Source: Flavobacteriia bacterium (GTDB lineage: Bacteria; Bacteroidota; Bacteroidia; Flavobacteriales_D; Crocinitomicaceae). From it: a DNA stretch of 38,073 bases. The stretch covers positions 1-38,073 of the forward strand of contig CANFUT010000030.1 of NCBI GenBank assembly GCA_947450325.1, written 5' to 3'. The position numbers and the translations under genes were made by a program. Shown here piece by piece: positions 24,547 through 33,810 of the stretch (its first letter is position 1; every line of letters begins with the position of its first letter). The notes under the pieces were generated by a model. That model had not been told where the DNA came from. It saw only the letters and a program-made list of their open reading frames with translations, and did no database searches.

Positions 24547-26226
24547 ATGTATAAAAACATTTTCACCACGTTTATTTTTAGTTTTTTGATTTCAATGCTT
24601 GGATTTTCCCAATGTAGTGTAGGACAAAAAGAAGTCATCGTCGAAATTTTTCCCGATGATTATCCAGACGAAATAAGTTGGAATTTAAAGGAAAATGGAA
24701 TTCAAATAGCTGCAGGAAATTATTTGTCTGACACCGTGTGCATTGGTGAAAATAGCTGTTTGCAATTTACCATTTTAGATAGTTATGGTGATGGGATTTG
24801 CTGTGGACAAGGAAACGGATTTTATAATCTTTACATCAACGGCTTAAATGTGCAAACTGGTGGAAATTACACAACTTCAGAATCTTACGCAGAATCTTGT
24901 GCACCAGGATCAATTTGTGAAACTGCAATTCCTATCACAGAGGGAATTTATGCAGCTCCGACTTACAATACTTTTTACGCTTTTACACCAGATACAACAG
25001 GAAATTATTATCTAACAACTTGCAATCAATCTTCTTGTGACACCAAACTTTGGATTTATGAAAATTGTGGCCCAGCGGTTTTGAACACAGATGGAAATGG
25101 CGCTTTTTTATACGACGATGATGGAGCCAATTGCGGCTACGCAGCTGGAATTACGGCTTATTTAATTGCTGGTACAACCTATTATTTAAAAATTGGTTTG
25201 TACGACAATCAAAGTTGTCCTGGAACAATTGGATTTGAATTGTCATTTTTGGGTGAAATCGTTGGTTGCATGGATCCAAATGCATGCAATTACAATCCTT
25301 TGGCTACAGTCTCCGATGGCATTTGCTATGGAAACGAAACAATTGATTGCAACGGCATCTGCAATGGTGGTGCAGTTGTTGGAGATATGAACGGGAATCA
25401 ACTAGTTGAATTGACTGATATTGATGCATTCATTACTGGAATTTTAGATCAAAACATTGTTGGTTCAGATTGCAAAGATTTAAGCAACGATTCCTTTATA
25501 TCAGTTTGGGACGCTGCCCTTTCAGCAAATTGCGCATTAAATTCAGCAAATTGTACTTTTCCGAATGAAAATACAAATTTGAATGAAACTATTGAAATTG
25601 GATTTACTACAATCAACTCACTTGAACAGTCAATTGATATATTCATCAAAAATCCACAGACTTCAATAAGTGGCTATGAATTAAATGTTTCAGGAATCGC
25701 AATTTCAAATGTTGAAAGTTTAATTGATCAATCGCAATTTCCAAACAATCCTAGATTTAACATAAATGGAACCAAAATTATCGCGCTTTCTATTAACGAC
25801 AGTTTAATTGATCCTAACAATCAAAACACTCCTTTTTTAAGAATTCATTTTGATAGTATTACAAATCATTCTATTTGTATTGAAAGTGTAATTCATTGCT
25901 TAAATCAAAATTTCCAACCGACGAAAGTAAATTTGATAGATGCTTGTGTTCAATTCGCTACGCTGGATGAAAATCTCATTTCAAATTTTGGTATTTACCC
26001 AAATCCAGCAGATCAAAATGTAAATGTTGAATTATCAGTGAAATTGGACGAAAAAGTAATCGTTTCTATAACAGATGCGATGGGAAGAACTGTGATTTCA
26101 AAAACAATAAATCCACTTGAAACTGAATTGACTTTCAACACTGAAAAATTAGCTGATGGATTTTACAATGTTGTTTTGAACACTGGAAATGTATTAAGCG
26201 CAAAACCATTCTTGGTAAAACATTAA
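24547..26226 (+). CDS. T9SS-exported protein with dockerin-like segment
   Basis: A 559-aa secreted protein. A signal peptide (MYKNIFTTFIFSFLISMLGFSQ) is followed by a disulphide-rich beta region containing DSYGDGICCGQGNGFY and CNQSSCDTKLWIYENC, a pattern of flavobacterial surface proteins. GCMDPNACNYNPLA at 240-253 is the short Cys-rich repeat common in these proteins. Residues about 279-331 resemble a dockerin (GDMNGNQLVELTDIDAFITGIL, then SNDSFISVWDA) with two DxNxxxxxxD-type calcium loops. The C-terminal 80 residues (YPNP...GFYNVVL...KPFLVKH) are a type A T9SS sorting domain, so the protein is exported across the outer membrane. Ligand and partners are unknown. Confidence 0.9.
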   Translation: MYKNIFTTFIFSFLISMLGFSQCSVGQKEVIVEIFPDDYPDEISWNLKENGIQIAAGNYLSDTVCIGENSCLQFTILDSYGDGICCGQGNGFYNLYINGLNVQTGGNYTTSESYAESCAPGSICETAIPITEGIYAAPTYNTFYAFTPDTTGNYYLTTCNQSSCDTKLWIYENCGPAVLNTDGNGAFLYDDDGANCGYAAGITAYLIAGTTYYLKIGLYDNQSCPGTIGFELSFLGEIVGCMDPNACNYNPLATVSDGICYGNETIDCNGICNGGAVVGDMNGNQLVELTDIDAFITGILDQNIVGSDCKDLSNDSFISVWDAALSANCALNSANCTFPNENTNLNETIEIGFTTINSLEQSIDIFIKNPQTSISGYELNVSGIAISNVESLIDQSQFPNNPRFNINGTKIIALSINDSLIDPNNQNTPFLRIHFDSITNHSICIESVIHCLNQNFQPTKVNLIDACVQFATLDENLISNFGIYPNPADQNVNVELSVKLDEKVIVSITDAMGRTVISKTINPLETELTFNTEKLADGFYNVVLNTGNVLSAKPFLVKH

Positions 26227-26250
26227 ACTTTTAAAAGTATTTTTTGGAAG

Positions 26251-26280
26251 CCACTTAAATTTATTTTTAAGTGGTTTTTT
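26251..26280 (+). terminator. Rho-independent terminator after the T9SS protein
   Basis: CCACTTAAA (26251-26259) and TTTAAGTGG (26266-26274) form a perfect 9-bp stem followed by six Ts. It is 24 bases past the stop codon. Confidence 0.88.
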
Positions 26281-26338
26281 CATTTAACGACGTTCTGTTT
26301 CGTTTTCTGATTTATTACTCGTTTATTTGTACCCGAAA

Positions 26339-27709
26339 ATGCATTTTGTAATTTGTGATATAGAAACAACTGGTGGGAGTCCAAAATCGAGTAAAATCAC
26401 GGAAATTGCTATGTACAAACACGATGGAACGAACTTCATTGATGAGTTTGTAACATTGGTAAATCCAGATATGCCTATTCCTGAGTTTATCGTCAGATTG
26501 ACAGGAATCAGCGACAAAATGGTGGAAGATGCACCTCGTTTTTACGAAATCGCTAAAAAAATCATTGAATTTTCAGAAAACTGTGTCTTTGTTGCGCACA
26601 ATGTTGGTTTTGATTACGGAATTGTAAGACATGAATTCAAATCATTGGGTTACGACTACAGACGTCCACATTTATGTACAGTGCGCGCTTCTCGATACAT
26701 TTTACCTGGACATGATTCATACAGTTTAGGAAAGTTGACCCGTTCATTGGGAATCGAATTGAAAGGAAGACACCGAGCTGGCGGAGATGCGCACGCTACT
26801 GCTCTACTTTTTGAAATGCTTTTTGCGAAAAGTGAAAAAAATCTGATGACTTTCATGCAAGATGATTTGAATCCAAAATCACTTCATCCGAATTTAGATT
26901 TAGAAGCCCTGGAAGAAATCCCAAATAAAACAGGAATTTACAAGTTCTTTGATGATGCCAACCGTTTGATTTATATTGGAAAAAGCAAACACATTCGCAA
27001 AAGAATCGATCAACATTTAAAAAATACAAAAACCAAAAAAGGCATCGAAATGATGACTGAGATTTGTAGAATTGAGTTTGAATTAACCGGTTCAGAATTG
27101 ATTGCACTTTTGTATGAATCTAATTTAATCAAAAAACACAAACCAATATATAACAGGACTTTACGTAAAAATCTATATCCTTATGGACTATTTTATTTTG
27201 AAGACTCTAATGGATATTTGCACTTGTATATTGACAAAACCGATAAAAAATTAGAAACACCTTTAACCACTTTCACTTCCAAAGCTGACGGTGTTAGCTA
27301 TCTGACATTTCAATGTGAAAAATTGAATTTGTGCCAGAAACTTTGTGGGTTATATAAAACGGAAAGCGCTTGCTTTGGCTATCAAATTAAAAATTGTCAA
27401 GGCGCTTGCATCCAAGAAGAAAAACCGGATACTTATAATTTACGAGTTCAATCGTTGATCAACCAACTTTCCTTCGATGATTCTAATTTTTATATTGTTG
27501 AAAATGGTCGTGAACGAAACGAAAAATGCATCATTTTGATTGAAAATGGAAGTTATCGCGGCTATGGTTTTGTGCCATTTTATGTCATGAAACACAACAA
27601 TAAAACTTGGAAAAATCACATCGATTACATGCAAGAAGACCGAGATGCTAGAACTATTTTAAATTATTTTTTAAGAAAGAATCCAGAAATTAATATTGTC
27701 CATTATTGA
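26339..27709 (+). CDS. DnaQ-like exonuclease fused to a GIY-YIG domain
   Basis: A 456-aa fusion. The N-terminal DEDD exonuclease of the polymerase III epsilon type has Exo I DIETTGG (Asp7, Glu9), Exo II VAHNVGFDYG and Exo III HRAGGDAHAT (His and Asp). A GIY-YIG nuclease domain of the UvrC/Cho type follows at about 195-275 (TGIYKFFDDANRLIYIGKS, then RIDQHL). The C-terminal part has several Cys residues (CEKLNLCQKLCG, CFGYQIKNCQGAC), reminiscent of the UvrC middle region. It probably acts in DNA repair or processing of nicked DNA. A TTG at 26327 is in frame, but the ATG at 26339 gives the normal MHFVICDIETTGG start. The fusion is common in Bacteroidota. Confidence 0.88.
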   Translation: MHFVICDIETTGGSPKSSKITEIAMYKHDGTNFIDEFVTLVNPDMPIPEFIVRLTGISDKMVEDAPRFYEIAKKIIEFSENCVFVAHNVGFDYGIVRHEFKSLGYDYRRPHLCTVRASRYILPGHDSYSLGKLTRSLGIELKGRHRAGGDAHATALLFEMLFAKSEKNLMTFMQDDLNPKSLHPNLDLEALEEIPNKTGIYKFFDDANRLIYIGKSKHIRKRIDQHLKNTKTKKGIEMMTEICRIEFELTGSELIALLYESNLIKKHKPIYNRTLRKNLYPYGLFYFEDSNGYLHLYIDKTDKKLETPLTTFTSKADGVSYLTFQCEKLNLCQKLCGLYKTESACFGYQIKNCQGACIQEEKPDTYNLRVQSLINQLSFDDSNFYIVENGRERNEKCIILIENGSYRGYGFVPFYVMKHNNKTWKNHIDYMQEDRDARTILNYFLRKNPEINIVHY

Positions 27710-27764
27710 TTTCTAATTATTATTGATAAATTAGCGTCATTCATATTCCAAAAACTAAGTAAAG

Positions 27765-28223
27765 ATGATTAAAAACGTTTTCAACCAAAATGATGTTGCT
27801 GAAATTATTGAAAGAATCAATAACCTATCGCCAGAAACTCAAGCACAATGGGGTAAAATGTCAGTTGGACAAATGTTAGCTCATTGCAATATTACCTACG
27901 AATATGTTTTTGAACCTGAAAAACATAAAAAAGCAGGAGCGTTTGTGAAATTTATGCTTAAATTATTTGTGAAAAATAAGGTTGTGAACGAAAAAATTTA
28001 CAAACCAAATAGTCCTACAGCACCTGATTTCATTATAAAAGATGAGAAGAACTTTGAAGAAGAGAAATTTCGTTTAATCGCTTTTGTTAATCGAGCTATT
28101 GAAACTGGTGCAGATTTTTTTGATAATTATGAATCTCATTCATTCGGTAAATTGAACAAGAAAGAATGGAACAATATGTTTTATAAACACTTAGATCATC
28201 ATTTACGCCAGTTTGGTGTTTGA
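27765..28223 (+). CDS. DUF1569 (DinB-like) protein
   Basis: A 152-aa protein of the DUF1569 family, a four-helix DinB-like fold. Conserved His residues appear in GQMLAHCNITYEY and HLDHHLRQFG at the end, the spacing expected for a metal-binding triad. No enzymatic function is established. It converges with the murein ligase gene with a 2-base gap, so there is no terminator room between them. Confidence 0.85.
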   Translation: MIKNVFNQNDVAEIIERINNLSPETQAQWGKMSVGQMLAHCNITYEYVFEPEKHKKAGAFVKFMLKLFVKNKVVNEKIYKPNSPTAPDFIIKDEKNFEEEKFRLIAFVNRAIETGADFFDNYESHSFGKLNKKEWNNMFYKHLDHHLRQFGV

Positions 28224-28225
28224 TT

Positions 28226-29590
28226 TTATAAGTGATTGTTAATTATCTCTTCTCCCAATTGGTCGTAATCAATTCCATCAAAATTGCCTGAACTCATCAT
28301 TAATAATACTTGATTGTCCCAAGATTGATTTTTAATGAAATTCAAAACTTCTGAAGTTTCTGTCATTACTTTCACCTTTCCACCAAATGCTGCTTGCACT
28401 TGTTCTTTGCTAATTGGTTCTAGTTTTTTGTGTTTTACAACTTCTGGACTGAAATAAACAATGGCTTCATCTGCTTGATTCATTGCGCCTTCATATTGTG
28501 GTAAAAACTCTTTCTTCAAGGATGAAAATGTATGCAGTTCCATGCAAGCAACCACTTTTCGTTGTTGATATTGTTCTTTCACAGCTTTGGTTGTGGCTTT
28601 CAACTTTGATGGCGAGTGTGCGAAATCTTTGAACAAAACAAATGTAGGCGATTCAACCACTTTTTGTAACCGTTTTCCTGCACCAGTGAAACTTTCCATT
28701 GCTTTCAAAAAGTCAACAGATTCAATTCCCATTGATTTTGCCAAATGCATCGCACCCATCAAATTTTGCAAATTGTGTCCACCAAAAATTTTCAATGGAT
28801 AATGATTTCCTTCAAACTCTAACAAAGTTCCAGTTTCAGTAACTTGATATTTAGGCGTTTCATATGCAACTGAATTGATTCTATCAGCATATTTCTCACC
28901 TAATTTCTTTACTTCTAAATCTTCTTGATTGTAAATCAAAGTTCCATTAGGCGTGATTTGCTGACAAAAAATATCAAACTGATCCACATAATTTTCAAAC
29001 GTTGGAAAAACATTGATATGGTCCCAAGCAATTCCACTCAACAGTGCTACATCAGGCTTGTATAAATGAAATTTTGGTCGTCTGTCAATCGGTGAACTCA
29101 AATATTCGTCGCCTTCTAAAATCATGAAAGGTGCATCTTCTGTCAATTTCACCATGCAATCGTATCCTTCCAATTGCGCCCCAACCATGTAATCTGCTTG
29201 AACGCCCAATTTTGAAACCGCATGTAAAAGCATCGAAGTAATCGTCGTTTTTCCGTGACTTCCACCAATGACAATGCGTTTTTTATCTTTGCTTTGCTCG
29301 TATAAATATTCTGGATACGAATAAACTTGAATTCCTAATTCCCTCGCTTTCAACAATTCAGGATTGTCTTCCCTTGCGTGCATTCCCAAAATGATGGCAT
29401 CCAAATTAGCTGTAATTTTTTCAGGAAACCAACCAATAGCTACAGGCAAAACACCTTGCTTTTCTAATCTTGTGCGCGAAGGTTCAAAAATTTCATCATC
29501 AGAACCGGTAACATTTGCGCCTTTTCTACTCAATGCAATGGCTAAATTGTGCATAGCACTTCCTCCAATGGCAATAAAATGAACGTTCAT
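28226..29590 (-). CDS. mpl: Mpl/MurC-type murein peptide ligase
   Basis: A 454-aa Mur-ligase family enzyme, most like UDP-MurNAc:L-alanyl-gamma-D-glutamyl-meso-DAP ligase (Mpl), which reuses recycled cell-wall peptide. The N-terminal Rossmann segment is MNVHFIAIGGSAMHNLA, the ATP-binding P-loop GGSHGKTT is at 109-116, and EGDEY and the DFAHSPSKL segment follow, the latter marking the ligase C-terminal domain. An upstream ATG adds 28 residues that look like a signal peptide; a cytoplasmic enzyme should not have one, and the MurC/Mpl start is the Met at 29590. The enzyme sits among cell-envelope genes including an L,D-transpeptidase. Confidence 0.85.
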   Translation of the reverse strand: MNVHFIAIGGSAMHNLAIALSRKGANVTGSDDEIFEPSRTRLEKQGVLPVAIGWFPEKITANLDAIILGMHAREDNPELLKARELGIQVYSYPEYLYEQSKDKKRIVIGGSHGKTTITSMLLHAVSKLGVQADYMVGAQLEGYDCMVKLTEDAPFMILEGDEYLSSPIDRRPKFHLYKPDVALLSGIAWDHINVFPTFENYVDQFDIFCQQITPNGTLIYNQEDLEVKKLGEKYADRINSVAYETPKYQVTETGTLLEFEGNHYPLKIFGGHNLQNLMGAMHLAKSMGIESVDFLKAMESFTGAGKRLQKVVESPTFVLFKDFAHSPSKLKATTKAVKEQYQQRKVVACMELHTFSSLKKEFLPQYEGAMNQADEAIVYFSPEVVKHKKLEPISKEQVQAAFGGKVKVMTETSEVLNFIKNQSWDNQVLLMMSSGNFDGIDYDQLGEEIINNHL

Positions 29591-29717
29591 AAATTTGAAT
29601 TTTTGATTAAATGAAAAGTCAAAAGTAAACGAAATCAGACTGAAAAACGCAACCGAAATCACGAACTTTCTCACATTGTATTGTTAGTCTAAATTGATAT
29701 TAGTAAAATTTCAAGAA

Positions 29718-30518
29718 TTAAAAATCGCAAAGCAAAAAGATAATCGTTTGAAGCAAAATCGAACCATCTAACAAATAAAATTGCAAATATTTGTTTTTCA
29801 AAGACTCACACAATTGAATGAACATAATAGTGATTCCAGCAAATAGCAAAAAAGGCAGTTGAAAAAAGGAATTATGAGCAAAGAAAAAAGCAATTCCTAT
29901 CGCGAAAGCCATTAATATTTTCGAAAATAAAAACGCACGTTTCACACCTATTTTAGACGGAATCGTGACAATATTGTCTTCAATCAATCCCAAGACATCG
30001 AAAGGAATTGAAATCGCAGCAAAATATAAACTTTGAATGCCAATAAAAATCCAAACTTGATTATTTGAAATTTTTAAAGCTGGATTTAACAAACTGAAGA
30101 TGCATCCCGAAATCACCCACACAAAGACAATAATCGGCAATTTTAAAAATGGAACTTTACGCAGATGAATTTTCCATATTAAATCAAATTTGTAGAAAAA
30201 CGTCAAAAATCCAAGACAACAAAATGCCAGTTTTAAATCTATTTCAAAAAACAAAAAACAGATTAACGCAATTAAAAGACTTATAACAACAATCCAAAAC
30301 CGAACACTTTGATTTCCGACAACAAATTGCTTAAAATCATTGTAATACCTGAACAGATTATAAGTTGCTAACGTCGAAAAGAATCCGAATAAATACAATT
30401 CGACTGGATAGGAAATCCCAAAAATTTGACTACAAAAATGAAAAAATGAAACGGTGCAAATGGCTATAAATAAATTATAGTCTATCAAGCATTTATGAAT
30501 CAATTGCAGAATTTTCAA
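29718..30518 (-). CDS. UbiA-like prenyltransferase family membrane protein
   Basis: A 266-aa integral membrane protein with about seven to eight hydrophobic helices. Two polar motifs sit where UbiA-family enzymes bind prenyl diphosphate: NLFRYYNDF (53-62) in the first part and DVLGLIEDNIVTIPSKIG (174-191) in the second. Both are degenerate compared with NDxxDxxxD, so substrate and activity are uncertain. No nearby quinone or pigment genes identify a pathway. Confidence 0.7.
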   Translation of the reverse strand: MKILQLIHKCLIDYNLFIAICTVSFFHFCSQIFGISYPVELYLFGFFSTLATYNLFRYYNDFKQFVVGNQSVRFWIVVISLLIALICFLFFEIDLKLAFCCLGFLTFFYKFDLIWKIHLRKVPFLKLPIIVFVWVISGCIFSLLNPALKISNNQVWIFIGIQSLYFAAISIPFDVLGLIEDNIVTIPSKIGVKRAFLFSKILMAFAIGIAFFFAHNSFFQLPFLLFAGITIMFIQLCESLKNKYLQFYLLDGSILLQTIIFLLCDF

Positions 30519-30567
30519 AATTCATAGAATTATTTCATTTGTAATAATTCGAAAAAGAAAGGCGAAA

Positions 30568-31422
30568 TCACTCTTGATTTTCCCAATAATCATTCAAATA
30601 TGCTTGAATTCTTCTTGAAATCACGTTGAAATATCTTTTGGTGCGATAACCGCCAACCCAAGAAATTCCACGAATGGCATTGGTTAAGAAAATTTCGTCT
30701 GCTGCCAATAAATTTTGCGGTAAAATGGTGCACTCGTACACTTTAATTCCATGATGTATCGCCAAATTTATGACTTGCATACGCATCGTTCCAGCCAAAC
30801 AGCCTTCATCCAAACTTGGAGTATAAAGCACGCCGTTGCTAACCACAAACAAATTGGAATTTGAACTTTCTAGAATGCCGCCTTTTTCATTGCTCAACAA
30901 CAAATCATCTAGGTTTTTCTCTCTTGCAGCGATGGCAGACATCACGTACAACAAACCGTTTTTAGTTTTGTAATTAGACAAGAAATTCTTTTGTTTTTTC
31001 ATGTCCATGTAAATGTCCACTTCCAAACCTTTGGAATTCAATTCAAAATAATTGGCTTCATAAGGATAAACCTCAATGAAATAAGAAACTTCGTTTGTAT
31101 CAGGAAAATAGGTTCCGCCAGCAGCACGATCAATCGAAACGCGGCACTTCCCTCCTTCTTGTAAATTGGATTTTTGTATTAAATCTTTGATTTTAGTCTC
31201 AAAAAATTCAGCGGTAAAAAACGCAGGAATTCGCATTTTCAAAGCCTTAGCACCTTCTTGAATTCTATTAAAATGGTTGACAAAATTGATTGGTCGCCCA
31301 TTCATGATTCTGACACTTTCAAAAAGTCCATCACCATATAAATAAGATCTGTTTCCAGCAGCGATTGTTGCACCAGTATTTGGTAAAACTACACCATTAT
31401 TGTTCACGTATAAAACACTCAT
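30568..31422 (-). CDS. Aminotransferase class IV enzyme
   Basis: A 284-aa fold-IV PLP enzyme, related to branched-chain aminotransferase, D-amino-acid aminotransferase and aminodeoxychorismate lyase. The Schiff-base lysine is Lys152 in NYKTKNGL. The PLP-binding Glu is in GGILESSNSNLF (Glu184), and the phosphate-cup residues are in CLAGTMR (208-214). The length suits any of these activities, so the reaction is not resolved; aminodeoxychorismate lyase is a frequent assignment for such stand-alone proteins. It starts one base after the rhomboid stop, so they share an operon. Confidence 0.85.
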   Translation of the reverse strand: MSVLYVNNNGVVLPNTGATIAAGNRSYLYGDGLFESVRIMNGRPINFVNHFNRIQEGAKALKMRIPAFFTAEFFETKIKDLIQKSNLQEGGKCRVSIDRAAGGTYFPDTNEVSYFIEVYPYEANYFELNSKGLEVDIYMDMKKQKNFLSNYKTKNGLLYVMSAIAAREKNLDDLLLSNEKGGILESSNSNLFVVSNGVLYTPSLDEGCLAGTMRMQVINLAIHHGIKVYECTILPQNLLAADEIFLTNAIRGISWVGGYRTKRYFNVISRRIQAYLNDYWENQE

Positions 31423-31423
31423 T

Positions 31424-32041
31424 TTATCTGAAAATGTAATTGACTAACTCTTTTCCTTTGTCAATATTAATAATTAAAATGTAAATAATGCCAAAAACAG
31501 CTCCACCAATGTGCGCGTCATGGGCAATTTTACTTCCTCCTCGTTTAAATGCGTAATATTCGAAAGCCAAATACAAAGGTCCAAAAATGTAACCTGGAAC
31601 CATTATTGGCAAAAATATCAATCCCATTTTTAACGGAGGATACCAAATAACAGAAGCGAAAATAACTGCAGAAACAGCACCAGAAGCGCCAACAGAATAA
31701 TAAGTATCACTGTCTTGATTTCTGACATAAGGCCAAAGTGTGGCAAATAATCCTCCTAAAACATACAAACCACCAAAAATGATTTCTCCTTTGGCAACGC
31801 CGTAAGTAAAAACCAAATCCCTTTCCATAAATTCTCCAAACATGTAAAATGAAAACATATTGAAAAATAAATGTCCCCAATCCGAATGGACAAACATGTG
31901 GGTAAAAAACCTTTCCTTTTGATTGTAATGCTTCGCCAAATAAGGAGAAAATGACATTTTATAAGCAAAATCTTTGGAATTAAATCCCTGCATTGAAACA
32001 AGAACAGTAATTCCAATAATGATGTAAGTAATGATTGGCAT
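31424..32041 (-). CDS. Rhomboid family intramembrane serine protease
   Basis: A 205-aa membrane protein with about six transmembrane helices. The catalytic serine is Ser120 in GASGAVSAV and the catalytic histidine His177 in HDAHIGGAVFG. HSDWGHLFFNMFSFY at 52-66 is the conserved rhomboid H-x4-N-type segment. The length is that of a basic six-helix bacterial rhomboid. Substrate unknown. The aminotransferase follows after one base. Confidence 0.9.
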   Translation of the reverse strand: MPIITYIIIGITVLVSMQGFNSKDFAYKMSFSPYLAKHYNQKERFFTHMFVHSDWGHLFFNMFSFYMFGEFMERDLVFTYGVAKGEIIFGGLYVLGGLFATLWPYVRNQDSDTYYSVGASGAVSAVIFASVIWYPPLKMGLIFLPIMVPGYIFGPLYLAFEYYAFKRGGSKIAHDAHIGGAVFGIIYILIINIDKGKELVNYIFR

Positions 32042-32122
32042 TTATTATTAATGAATTGGTTTGTAGATTTTTACCTTAAACATGGATACATTTCGTGTAA
32101 AAATAACTAATTTCACGACGTT

Positions 32123-33697
32123 ATGGTAAAAATTACATCTTTCATTCTAATCTTTTTATGCTTTTTTTTAGTTTTATTCAGCTGTAAAAATGAGCAGAAG
32201 AAAATTAACTTTCTCGATCAAAAAATCAGCGTTGAAAAGAAATTAGAGAAATTACTGGATGCCAATAACCTAGCAGAAATTGGAATTGATAAAGGTGGAC
32301 AACAATTGCTTTTTGATTTTTACAAAGCAAGAAATTTTAAGCCAATTTGGTGTGAAAAAGAAAAACTCTCTTCGACTGGACAAATTCTCTCAAATTATTT
32401 AAAAACACCGATTGCATTCGGACTTCCAAGTAAAAGATTTTCGGTATTAAAATGGGATAGCGTTTATCAACTTAAAAATGAAATTATCATCACTGCGATG
32501 CTTGCTCGTATGAAAGTTGATTTAAAAATAGGCGTTTTAGATACTGCAACAAAAAGTTTGCAACCAATTCAATATGTAAATTTAGATTCTTTAAAAAGCA
32601 CTTTAAATTTTCCATCAACTGAAAATGAGATTGCTGCGAAAATTATTTCTTGGGGTCCAGCTGATACCAATTATCAAAAATTAGCTTACGGATTATTTCA
32701 TTTTGCATTTTCACATCCGCTGGAAAACAATGAATTGAAAGTTCCAACAGTCAAAAAAGATTCAATCAATTCAATCATTCAAGCAAAAAAATCACTATTT
32801 AATAAAGGTTTTTTAGCTGCAGAAAATGCAAATGATTCGCTATTCGTAATTGCGTTGAAAGCTTTTCAAGAGGAAAATGGACAGCAAAAAGATGGCGTTG
32901 TAGGAACAAGCACTGCTTTGTCGTTGGAGGAAACAAATCTTCACCGTTGCAGACGAACTGCTTTGGCGATGGAAAAATGGCGATGGAAAAATGCTTTCCC
33001 AGAAAAATACATTTATGTTAACATTCCAGAATTCAAATTGAGATTTTACAATGCTGATACGCTACGAAGTGAAAACAAAGTAATCGTTGGAAAACCAGAT
33101 CATCAAACACCAGAATTCACCGCAAAAGTAAGAACCGTTGTCGCTTTTCCATATTGGAATGTGCCCTATTCAATTACAAGCAAGGAAATTTTGCCGGATG
33201 TGAAACGCAATCCAAATTATTTCAAACGCAACCACATGAAAATTTATCGACGAGGCGAAGAAATTGATCCTTCAACGGTGAATTGGAAGAAAATCAGGGA
33301 AAACACCTTTCCGTATGCCGTAAAACAAGATCCTGGAACACATAATTCTTTGGGAATCATTAAGTTTGAGTTTAGCAATAAATATGGTGTTTATGTGCAC
33401 GATACGCCAAGCAAAGGTTTATTCAATACAACAGTCAGAACTTATTCGCATGGATGCGTGCGTTGCGAAAATCCTGTAGATTTGGCGAAAATCGTTTTAA
33501 CCCAAGATGAAAACACCATGATTCCAGACAGTTTAGATAGCATTATGTCTCGAAAAGTAAATTTCCCTATTCAGTTAAAAAGATCCTTTCTGATTCAATT
33601 TGATTATATAACCGTAATTCCAAATAACAAGGGCGGATTATTGTTTTTAAAAGATGTTTATTTCAAAGATGAAAAGTTTTTGAAATGGATGTTTTAA
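32123..33697 (+). CDS. Lipoprotein L,D-transpeptidase (YcbB-like)
   Basis: A 524-aa envelope enzyme. The signal peptide ends in LFSC (Cys21), a lipobox, so it should be membrane-anchored. A helical region (about 40-240) and a peptidoglycan-binding-like segment (FQEENGQQKDGVVGTST) precede the YkuD catalytic domain with HDTPSKGLF and SHGCVRCENP (nucleophile Cys445). It forms 3-3 cross-links or lipoprotein attachments in murein. Large insertions resemble E. coli LdtD/YcbB. It transcribes divergently from the rhomboid operon. Confidence 0.9.
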   Translation: MVKITSFILIFLCFFLVLFSCKNEQKKINFLDQKISVEKKLEKLLDANNLAEIGIDKGGQQLLFDFYKARNFKPIWCEKEKLSSTGQILSNYLKTPIAFGLPSKRFSVLKWDSVYQLKNEIIITAMLARMKVDLKIGVLDTATKSLQPIQYVNLDSLKSTLNFPSTENEIAAKIISWGPADTNYQKLAYGLFHFAFSHPLENNELKVPTVKKDSINSIIQAKKSLFNKGFLAAENANDSLFVIALKAFQEENGQQKDGVVGTSTALSLEETNLHRCRRTALAMEKWRWKNAFPEKYIYVNIPEFKLRFYNADTLRSENKVIVGKPDHQTPEFTAKVRTVVAFPYWNVPYSITSKEILPDVKRNPNYFKRNHMKIYRRGEEIDPSTVNWKKIRENTFPYAVKQDPGTHNSLGIIKFEFSNKYGVYVHDTPSKGLFNTTVRTYSHGCVRCENPVDLAKIVLTQDENTMIPDSLDSIMSRKVNFPIQLKRSFLIQFDYITVIPNNKGGLLFLKDVYFKDEKFLKWMF

Positions 33698-33780
33698 TCT
33701 AAATATTTTAAAATCAGATTTTTAATAATAATTCAATTTTCTTTCTTCAGTAAACATCCCTTTCATTCAAGAAAGCTTGA

Positions 33781-33788
33781 TACCTTTG
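33781..33788 (+). promoter_or_regulatory. -7 box TACCTTTG before the RlmI-like gene
   Basis: TACCTTTG matches TAnnTTTG and lies 22 bases before the start codon. It has no good TTTG at the -33 spacing. It is a likely promoter for the methyltransferase-MATE-fmt operon. Confidence 0.5.
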
Positions 33789-33810
33789 TGACTGAATTTA
33801 AACGCAAAAT

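Noticed and set aside
29591-29674. Upstream start adding a signal-peptide-like stretch to the Mpl-type ligase
   Set aside because: The enzyme must work in the cytoplasm, and the Rossmann fold begins at the internal Met at 29590. The extension is a fortuitous open frame of AT-rich DNA.
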